A stretch of 64,000 nucleotides of DNA from Dactylonectria macrodidyma (taxonomy: Eukaryota > Ascomycota > Sordariomycetes > Hypocreales > Nectriaceae). This document shows, piece by piece, positions 56,429-64,000 of the stretch. The stretch spans positions 1,426,001-1,490,000 of the forward strand of contig JAGMUV010000009.1 in NCBI GenBank assembly GCA_020744425.1, written 5' to 3'. Each line of letters starts with the position of its first letter. The stretch's first letter is position 1. Below the pieces are notes generated by a model. That model had not been told where the DNA came from, did no database searches, and was given only the letters and a program-made list of their open reading frames with translations. The position numbers and the translations under genes were made by a program.

Positions 56429-58486
56429 TTAGAATTCCCATGGTCCGAAGACGTCTGTCATCCACGTCATGTCACCGAAGTCCATGCTGTTGGCATCCGA
56501 TAAATTGAATGTGGGTTGAGTCGCCTCTGCCACATCCATTGGCTGAGGATTAGCCATATCTTGGCTATTGGGCGTGGGAATACCACCTAGATGCCTTGAA
56601 ATCGCAGGCTCCCAGGATGTCCGAATGTTTCGCATAATTTTGGCACCTTTGACAAATATGGTCTCTTCGCCGTCGTTGGCTTTGAGGTGGTAGATCTTGT
56701 CTAGCCTAACGAACATGTCGATGGTCTGGTCAAGCAGCACTAGAAGATCTGCAGTGGTGCGGACTAAATCCTTGTCCCACGCTGGATCCTCTGAAGTGGT
56801 GAGTCTGTAAAGAGCCACCTGTATTTGCGAGAGCTGGACATAGACCGAAAATGGCGACCCGGGCACGTCGTTGAGTGGAATGGATAGAAAGTTGTCATAC
56901 CAAGCTCGCGCAGCCTTGAGGCAGGCGTACATGCTTTCTATGCGTGGTTGAGCTGGGATGGTTTGCATAAAAAGACCAATGGAATGAACTTGCACCTCAG
57001 CGCCGAGCATGTGTGATTTTAATAGCACTGTGTCGGATTAGTTTGCGAGAAAGGGAAAGTGGACGAGGTTGGCTGACTATTCGAAAGTAAAGTAGGGGGC
57101 AGAGTATCGCGCAACTCTTGTAGTCTGGCGAGCAGGCCCTTCTTGAAGACGTACGTGGGTGTTTGTGACGACTCACCCATCACATCCCTATAGATTGTCA
57201 GTGCCGTGTGCCAGACCGTCACAGCAGTTTTCTTACTGCAAAAGTAGCCGTTGCGTATCCTCCAACACTAGCTGGTATTTGATGAAGGCCACAAAAATAT
57301 CGTCTGACGGGTACTCGTGGTCTCTTTCTAGAGCTTTTAGGCAATCGTCCATATGCGGGGTCCAGCGAAGGGTGTCCATCTTTCCAATGAAGGAGGTCAT
57401 ACTATTAAGTCAAGTCAGTAATGAGTACAGGATGATGAACATGTAACATACACGGAGGTTAGGAACCAGAGCGCGAGAACAGCTCTTCGTTCCTCCATCG
57501 ATCGTAGCCTCGGTGCAGGAGGGCGCCCTCCCCAGACTTTGAAGCAGACGGTAAAGTACTGTTCTTCGATTGGGGCTCTGGTCAAACTCAGGTCGTATGT
57601 GACGGCAGCCGCCAACTGTGAGTAGGTAATGATGAATGGCCTTGTGCCAGGTCCCGAAGTCATGGTTGCCCTGTGGCGGTTAGCGCAAATCCACCCACGA
57701 ACAGAAGTGGACATACCAAGCTAGATATGTGATGAGACCAAGGAGGACATCCATTGTTCTCTCATGGTTGATAACGACCCTCGTGGCAATTTCCTCACGT
57801 ACTTTCTCCTTCATGAGGAGTTGTTGTGGCGCAGACATGGTTGTGATATTCATGATGGCCAACCAAAGAAAAGGGCGTTCTTCGCGCAAAGACGCCGCTG
57901 TGGTGTCGGGAGAAAGGATCATGAAGGGGAAGTTCTTCAGCCACTCCCGAAATTTGTTGAAGTAAATCTCCGCCTCCGCGGGAGTTGGCTCTGGCAATTG
58001 GTAGGTCTCATTGATGTCCGGAGTTGCCGAGTCCATGGACGCTGGTTCCGCGGAGTTGGTATGGCCGAAGGCGTTGGGTATGGACGATGGCATTGAAGAG
58101 GGCATGGTCTGGTTAGTGGATGAAGTTGCCGCGGCCGCCAGGGAGTCCAGGCGACTGGTAAGTGCCATTGAGGAGGACGTAGCAAACGAGGATGTAGGCG
58201 CCGACGGGGGAGTTAGTTGATTAGAGGATTGGGTTGCGCGGAGGATCGACACAAGGTCATCGAGCTTCTCCTCTAATTGAGCTGTTCTCGAAGCTGTGAC
58301 CTTCTTTGCAACGCGCTTTCGCGATGTCGTCATCGGTTGACATGTCTTCCCCAGGCGATGGCATCGTTCACATTCGCTGGCTTCGGCCCTCAGAATGCAT
58401 TTGCACTTTGCGCGCGAACAGTTGGTACACGAGCGGCCGTAGCCTGCTGGCGTGCCTTCGGGGTTGCTTAGATTAGGCGGTGCCAT
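56429..58486 (-). CDS. Zn2Cys6 fungal transcription factor
   Basis: Nuclear regulator that binds CGG-containing DNA. Coding segments are 57717..58486, 57452..57670, 57237..57401, 57078..57187 and 56429..57027, giving 620 aa. Seen: a binuclear cluster near residues 20-49 with spacing C-x2-C-x6-C-x8-C-x2-C-x6-C (CTNCSRAKCKC ... CERCHRLGKTC). A basic linker (TSRKRVAKK), a short coiled coil (TAQLEEKLDDLVSILRAT) and a Ser-rich spacer follow. The middle region, from NETYQLPEPTPAEAEIYFNKF through MTSFIGKMDTLRWTP and PTYVFKKGLLARL, fits the fungal-TF type. The acidic/aromatic C-terminus (MDFGDMTWMTDVFGPWEF) looks like an activation domain. All four introns are 46-50 nt; their placement is by frame and consensus. 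Its probable target is the neighbouring MFS pump. Confidence 0.9.
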
Positions 58487-59884
58487 AGCTGCGGGTTTGG
58501 ATCTGCATTCACATGCGACAGATGGCAGCGGAAAAGCAACCAGAACGAGACAGCTTCACGAAGTCCGATTGCCGGAAATAGGCAGAGCAGCACTCTGTAG
58601 CTCACTGGGATTAAACAGAAGAGCGGTGTTGAGGAGCTCAGGTCGGCAGGCTGGGGGCATCCAATGGTCGCGATTGGAGGAGGCGGGATTGGGAAATGTG
58701 ATGCTCTGATTTGAAAGCCGCCGCCGATCTGGTGGGGGAGAAGCACCAAAGAAGACGGTATTCGGATTTTGCATTAATCCCGAACCCCGACAACAACAAC
58801 ACGGCGCGCGCCTGAGTTCTCGCAAGGGGCTAGCTTGAAGGGTTCGGAGTTCATCGGGTTTGAGACGGTATTTATAAGCTGGGCACCCTGCGTGATTTGA
58901 CGAGTTACGGTTTCTGGGCCCGGTGTGTTAGGCAGACACTTTCGTCGGACATCGGTCGGAGCCCTGGACAAACGTAGTGTCCGATAATTGTCACTGTCGA
59001 ATCATAGCCGCGCAAGACATCACCCTGCCGAAGCGAAGTGCATAGTGCTGACGCTCCCTGCCGCAAATGCACAATATAGCCTGATCAACTTTCACGATGT
59101 CCTTGCAGGACCAGTGAACATGAACGACACTCCATGCGATGACGTTGACGGAGCTCCCATCTCTGCAAGGGATGACGTTCGTGCATATCGTGGCTTAGAG
59201 TAGCGCCCATTTTACGGGATCAATGGATGGCAAGCTCCTCAGGGTTCGGTTTGCCCAGCTGGCCTGTTTTTGGTGGTCCAAAGAATTCTGCCACACTTGC
59301 AGCTGACTTATGTTTACGTATAGGCGCGAGATGTGGGCAAAGGGAGGAACAAAGTAATGGCAATTTTCTCCGCTTTTAAAGCAAGGGGATTGAATGCATG
59401 GACATCAGAGCTTCATAACTGCATTGAACAAGATGAGAATAAATTAATTTAACCTATGAGTGTGTAAACCGAGTAATGAACAATATGGCAACAAATTCTA
59501 TCACATTTTATCACAGAAGTTGCTTCAATTGACCGTCAAACATCGTGATTTTCTGTGCTAAAAGTAGTGTTGCCTCTTTTATCCCCACTGCACGAATTCC
59601 GGTCCCGATCAGATAAGATTGACGAGTGGCTCAAAGTTAGAACCACACAAAGGGAATAGAAAGGAGCGATGACTAAGACACAGGTTCATTCCCCCCCTTG
59701 TTGGCCAGAAATGGAGTTTTGGCGTGCGTTGATTGGCTACAAGTGGCTGGCACAACGGGGCCAATCAAAGCCGGTGCTGCCCGCCCGTTGCAATTCACGT
59801 CACCAGGGCGCTGCTCCATCCGAGATTCTTCATCATCATCAACGACCCGACCCGAAAGCGATCTCAATCCCGATATCACCAGCC
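58487..59884. other. Divergent intergenic: regulator / Fmp32-type gene
   Basis: The regulator promoter has a CGG cluster (58946-58959) and an inverted pair TCGGACA/TGTCCGA (58945-58951 and 58978-58984) that may be its own binding site. A/T-rich stretch at about 59360-59560. The promoter of the mitochondrial gene is at the right. No other gene accepted. Confidence 0.5.
58945..58984. promoter_or_regulatory. Candidate Zn2Cys6 operator (inverted CGGACA repeat)
   Basis: TCGGACA and TGTCCGA face each other across 26 bp, with two further CGG triplets inside. It is about 460-500 bp upstream of the regulator ATG. Autoregulation is inference. Confidence 0.35.
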
Positions 59885-60718
59885 ATGGCCGCCCCGAGCA
59901 TCATGACAACTGAGCTGCTCCCGCGTTTCCTTCTCCCACGCCTCAGCTGGGGCGCTCCGCTGGCTTCGGCCCGCGCAGTGCGGCCCTTCCCCTCCGTCCA
60001 GCCGAGCGACCAACGGCGGTCCTTATCGGCGATCCAGGCTGGTCCTGCGGCTCGACGATGCTCCCACCGAGTCGAGAGCCCAATCCTTCGACGCGCATTC
60101 CATGCAACGGCATTGAGGCAGCGTGATCATCACTTTGATACACTCAAATTCGTTAAGCGACTTCAGAGCGAGGGGTTCACCGAGGAGCAGTCGGCTGCCA
60201 TGATGAAGGTCCTCAACGACGTCATCGAGGAGAGGCAAGACATTTCTTGATATGCAACCCTGCAGTCAATTTTACTGACCTATCCAAGCATCCAAAACCT
60301 CACCCGGACCATGATCCTCCGCGAAGATGCCGCCAAGGCCACCTACACGCAAAAGGTCGACTTCGCCAAGCTCCGATCCGAGCTCCTCTCGGCCGACAGC
60401 ACCGAATCGAACACGACGCGGACGGCGCACGAGCGGCTGACCAATGACATCGCCAAGCTGAGCAACCGGCTGCGAGATGAGATCAGCCGGACGCAAGCCA
60501 GCGTGCGGCTGGACCTGAACCTCGAGAAGGGCCGCATCCGCGAGGAGGCCGTGGGCCAGGAGCTGCAGATCAAGGAGACGGAGACCAAGATTGAGCAGGA
60601 GGTGGCGGCGCTGCGCGAGAAGCTCGAGCAGGTCAAGTTTCAGACCCTGCAGTGGCTGATGGGAGTGTGCACTGGTTTCGCAGCGCTGATGCTAGGTGCC
60701 TGGAGACTTCTCATGTAA
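59885..60718 (+). CDS. FMP32: Fmp32/MCUR1-family mitochondrial protein (DUF1640)
   Basis: The family (yeast Fmp32, animal MCUR1/CCDC90) sits in the inner mitochondrial membrane and is linked to respiratory-chain assembly or calcium-uniporter regulation. Exons are 59885..60234 and 60289..60718, giving 259 aa. Seen: an Arg/Ser/Ala-rich presequence (to about residue 80), then HHFDTLKFVKRLQSEGFTEEQSAAMMKVLNDVIEE. The coiled-coil core has YTQKVDFAKLRSELL, RDEISRTQASVRLDLNLEKGRIREE and KETETKIEQEVAALREKLE. A C-terminal membrane helix (TLQWLMGVCTGFAALMLGAW) follows. The intron has a GC donor (GCAAGA) rather than GT; no GT donor in reach restores EE-S-IQNLTRTM. The ATG at 59885 is chosen for the presequence; the in-frame ATG at 59669 would add an unlikely leader. 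Confidence 0.9.
60235..60288 (+). other. GC-AG intron in the Fmp32-type gene
   Basis: 54 nt, begins GCAAGA, has branch-like TTACTGACC and ends ATCCAAG. Splicing forms an AG|C serine codon that joins conserved flanks. Confidence 0.8.
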
Positions 60719-61685
60719 ACGTGCTTGACAGGTTGATTCAAGGGCGATTGGGAAGTTGAGCGAGGGGAGAGGGGAGAGGGGAGAGGAAAATGAAAGTTCC
60801 AAGGCATAGTATATGATAGCCTTCGAATACTTCGAGTTATGGGGGGTTTTTGTGCGCTGGACAGCGTCACTGGTTACCTCAACCACAATAGATTTTATAG
60901 AGTCATGACGATCTGAGAAGCAATTTTCTACCTCATGTCGTTTGCAGCATGGCCGATGACGGAACCACGTGCCAATCCCAAGGATACACTGGCCTGTAAC
61001 CCAACCATGCTGCGCCTCCTCCCTGGCACAGTATACTACGAAGTAGACATTACAATACGAGTTGTGGCCGGCCATGTGAAGGAGGTGCGGGAACCCCCAC
61101 CGCGAATCATCGGCCCCTGATTACCACCGGTACCTACTTCACCGCCGGCACGTAGTCTAGATGTCCGAGGGCAATAAAAAAGTGCAACGAGAGGGAAACG
61201 GATACTTGACTTTATTCCCACCCCGTGCTCATCAGCAGTCCCACGTCGGCACTACCAAAATATGCCAACAAGTCACAGCCGCCCCAGTCAAGTTCGTAAA
61301 TAAATCCACTCGGCGACAACACCGTAGCGGCGGCCACTGACAAAAACTCCCACCCCGCCAATCCATCCCCCCCGCCCCCCACAATCATCGCAACCCCACC
61401 GTCTTCCCCCGTCTGCGGCAGTTCGGGGCAGCGACGTGCGTTTTCCCCTTTGGCTTGGGGCCCTGCGGTTGGCCAGCTTTTATCTCCAATGTTATCATAT
61501 TATCTGGCTCGAACAGGGCTGGTTCGCCTTTTCCGTAGCGTAATCTAGGTGTTGGTGCCCTGGTTCTAAGGGGAAAGGAGCTCCACCCCAATCTATATAA
61601 ACTTGGTGCTGCTGTTGCTGTTGCCCGTCGTCACGGTTCCGACCCCACCGCGATCGATATCGGGAATTGCGATATCAACCTCAAG
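60719..61685. other. Intergenic: Fmp32-type gene to hydroxyacid dehydrogenase
   Basis: Holds a GAGAGGGGAG-type purine repeat (about 60764-60785) and the promoter of the dehydrogenase with a TATATAA box. No gene seen. Confidence 0.5.
61594..61600 (+). promoter_or_regulatory. TATA box of the hydroxyacid dehydrogenase gene
   Basis: TATATAA, 86 bp upstream of the ATG. A good match and a plausible position for a fungal TATA promoter with a short leader. Confidence 0.6.
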
Positions 61686-62951
61686 ATGGCTGCCAAGATC
61701 AAGATACTGCAGCTGGGAGGGATTAAACAGTGAGTACCATGTCCCAAGTGAACTCGCAATTGTTTCCACATAACCTCATTTTCCCTTGCCATGCTCAATC
61801 TCATAACCCTCGTGTTAACCATCCGCCCAGCGCCCACAGCACCTGGGCCTCCCTCTCCTCCGTTGCCCAGATCATCACGCCGAAGGCCACCAACCGCGAG
61901 GAATTCATACACGAGGCCTCAGACGGAGCTTTTGACGGCGTCGTGGCCGCCTACCGCACCTTTTCCTCCGTCAGCATCACAGGCCGCATCGACGCCGAAC
62001 TGATTGGCTCTCTGCCCAAGACGCTCAAGTTCATCTGCCACAATGGTGAGCACCCTCATTGACTGCTGCACGCTCCGAAACCTGCGGACAAGGCGCAGTG
62101 TTCTGATCTGTTCTGTGCTTGCAAAAGGCGCCGGGTACGACCAGATCGACGTTGCCGCCTGCACCGCGCAGTCCATCCGCGTCTCCAACACGCCCAACGC
62201 CGTGGATGACGCCACCGCCGATCTGACAATCTGGCTTCTGCTGGGCGCTCTTCGCAACTTGCCCGCCTCGATGGCTTCGCTGCGCCGCGGTGCCTGGCGC
62301 GGCAACCCCACGCCGCGTCTCGGCCACGATCCACAGGGCAAAACGCTTGGAATTCTTGGCATGGGAGGCATTGGACGCAATGTCGCACGCAAGGCCCGCG
62401 CGTTTGGTATGCAGATTCGATATCATAACCGCTCGCAATTGAGCCCAGAGCTGGAAGAAGGTGCCGAGTATGTCGACTTTGAGACGCTTCTCAGGGAGAG
62501 TGATGTACTGAGCTTAAACCTCCCCCTGAATGTAAGTTCAAAGGCAATCGCCAATCGCCAATCCTCAACATTTCCAGTTAGCTACAACTGATACCTAACG
62601 ACGATACAGCCCAAAACACGGCATACAATCTCCACCCCCCAATTTGACCTCATGAAACCTGGAATCCTCATCGTTAACACGGCTCGTGGTGCCGTCATGG
62701 ACGAAGTGGCGCTGGTACAGGCTCTCGAAGCAGGCCAGGTTGCCAGCGTTGGACTGGACGTCTATGAGAATGAACCGGCCATTCACCCAGGCCTCGTCGA
62801 AAATGAGAACGTGCTCCTGGTTCCACACATGGGCACTTGGACCGTAGAGACAGAAACCAAGATGGAAGAGTTGGCTATTGGTAACGTCCGTCTGGCTGCG
62901 GAAGAAGGTAGACTGAAGACGATTGTTCCGGAGCAGAAGGAATTGGCATGA
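61686..62951 (+). CDS. GOR1: D-2-hydroxyacid dehydrogenase (glyoxylate/hydroxypyruvate reductase type)
   Basis: Reduces glyoxylate or related 2-oxoacids. Exons are 61686..61729, 61831..62045, 62128..62531 and 62610..62951, giving 334 aa. Seen: MAAKIKILQLGGIKHAHSTW, HNGAGYDQIDV, the Rossmann motif LGILGMGGIGRNVARKARAFG, then YHNRS after the second strand; Arg there favours NADP(H). Catalytic residues are Arg247 (NTARGAV), Glu276 (ENEPAIHP) and His294 (VPHMGTWT). The order and length fit the family and yeast Gor1. Introns are 78-101 nt with GT...AG ends. Exact substrate cannot be told from sequence; a near paralogue using other 2-oxoacids is possible. Confidence 0.92.
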
Positions 62952-63687
62952 TGGGCATGGGAGCCTGGCGTAAGTTTCAACAGAAGTGCCTGAACACTGG
63001 TTAGAGAGGCGTAACAAGCGGCAACATCAGACAGAAGCTACTGGCAGATCGTTACCAAGTGGAATGAATAGACGGCCATTTGGGGGAAGAAAAACACTAC
63101 ATACCACAAATCATCGACTTATTCACTGTCTTGATCAGTGAGACTAGATTAAGTATCAAAAAAATATTATAGATTGCTTTAGTAAATGGTCACTCATAGC
63201 ATCAAGTGAAAAGATTTATTGAGAGGGAATATTCTTGTTATTGAACATCTACTCTGTCCTGGCCGCGGTTGACGGGCCTTCGTTGAGGTTTCACCCCATT
63301 CCTCTATATAGGGGCATGTCGTCTTTGGATCACATTGCATCCATCCATCCATTTCATCATCCATTTCATGCCTCGAAGGGGAATCATGATTAGCAGAAAA
63401 GCCAACGCCATTTTGTTGAAAAAGCAAGATTTTTTTACCCCTTCCTGCACCATGCGAGGAAATGCCCTCAACTGAGGGTAAGCATTTCAGAAAATTCATA
63501 AAAACAAAATATAAGGGAAATTCATAAAAACCGCAGGTGATCCGGTAGCTTTCCCAGCCCAGATGCCATGAAAGCCCATGCTGTTGAAACCAGAATTTTG
63601 CCAGTTGCCGTGTTCAGATAAGTGGGAGAGTTCGTTACACGTAGGAGTCCAGTTGAAGGATCCTTGGGTATGATTACATGGGTGCGC
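62952..63687. other. Convergent 3' flanks: dehydrogenase and S-adenosylhomocysteinase
   Basis: No gene seen. A CATC/CCATTTCATC-like short repeat lies near 63340-63370. Confidence 0.5.
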
Positions 63688-64000
63688 TTAGTAGCGGTAG
63701 CTGAAAAGGTTTGTTAGCACTGCGACCTAATTCAATTGGATGGTAAGGGTAAGAACATACATCTCGGCCTTGAAGGGGCCCTCGGCGGGCAGGCCAAGGT
63801 ACTCAGCCTGGACCTTGGTGAGGGTGCTGAGCTCAGCCTGGCAGTGGGCAAGGTGGAGACGGGCGACCTCCTCGTCGAGGATCTTGGGGAGGACGGTGAC
63901 GCCAACCTCGAGCTTCTCGGTCTTGGCGAACTCGACGTACTTCTGGCCCCAGGCGGCATCGCCGGCCTTGTAGAGCATGATCTGGGCCAGGACCTGGTTG
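63688..64000 (-). CDS. SAH1: S-adenosylhomocysteinase, 5' partial
   Basis: Hydrolyses S-adenosylhomocysteine to adenosine and homocysteine, relieving product inhibition of methyltransferases. The visible coding segments are 63761..>64000 and a last exon of only 13 nt (63688..63700) after a 60-nt intron. Seen: [61 protein letters not shown] at the C-terminus. The conserved Lys and Tyr of this tail reach into the NAD site of the partner subunit in known structures. Without splicing the protein would end in VLTLTIQLN and lose the YRY end, which supports the intron. The start and most of the enzyme lie beyond the window. Confidence 0.93.

Noticed and set aside
53982..58486. Secondary-metabolite gene cluster around the MFS pump and Zn2Cys6 regulator
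   Set aside because: No polyketide synthase, peptide synthetase, terpene synthase or tailoring enzyme nearby; flanking genes are housekeeping.
59360..59560. A/T-rich stretch suspected as a RIP-mutated transposon relic
   Set aside because: Too short, with no terminal repeats, transposase-like frame or repeated copy in the window.
1..64000. Bacterial-type features: operons, CRISPR, riboswitches, phage genes
   Set aside because: The window is fungal nuclear DNA; no such structures are visible.

Overview
The window is nuclear DNA of a filamentous ascomycete, most likely a Sordariomycete and probably Hypocreales. The evidence is protein-coding genes split by 46-82 nt GT...AG introns with CTNAC branch sites, proteins that read as ascomycete orthologues, a tRNA-Gly with a short intron, CT-rich leaders, and intergenic TAGG-type and TACTCCGTA-type short motifs. 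I cannot name the species. There are no bacterial operons, CRISPR arrays, viral genes or intact transposons.

Layout, left to right. An ER sulfhydryl oxidase of Erv2 type (+, 5' end cut off) and proteasome subunit beta-1/Pre3 (+). Then about 6 kb without a recognisable gene, followed by a Pho80/Pcl-type cyclin (+). A minus-strand block follows: an acetoacetate-decarboxylase-like protein, a secreted tyrosinase and the RNA polymerase I subunit RPA135. After a 3.7 kb gap comes the small GTPase Arl8 (+), then a 3.6 kb gap, a GT17 glycosyltransferase (-), threonine aldolase (+), a secreted GH37 trehalase (+) and a coiled-coil orphan (-). Next are tRNA-Gly(GCC) (+), a YbjQ-family protein (+), vacuolar dipeptidyl aminopeptidase (+), clathrin heavy chain (-) and a YwbE-domain/zinc-finger protein (-). 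An MFS efflux pump (-) lies downstream of a Zn2Cys6 transcription factor (-). The right end holds an Fmp32/MCUR1-type mitochondrial protein (+), a D-2-hydroxyacid dehydrogenase (+) and S-adenosylhomocysteinase (-, 5' end cut off).

Most of the genes are housekeeping and scattered, as usual in fungal chromosomes. They cover oxidative folding, proteolysis, rRNA transcription, vesicle traffic, methyl-cycle and one-carbon metabolism. Two parts look accessory: the tyrosinase with its ADC-like neighbour (10.8-15.8 kb), and the Zn2Cys6 regulator with its MFS pump (54.0-58.5 kb). Between the regulator and the pump lies a decayed duplicate of the regulator's own 3' end, which is the most unusual structure I found.

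I found no convincing entirely new system. The best leads are this duplication with its repeated CCGGAG sites, a 15-nt microexon that carries the catalytic threonine of the proteasome beta-1 subunit, a GC-AG intron in the Fmp32-type gene, an overlapping uORF on the cyclin, and the coiled-coil orphan. Splice sites were placed by hand from reading frame, splice consensus and family similarity recalled from memory; no database search was run.
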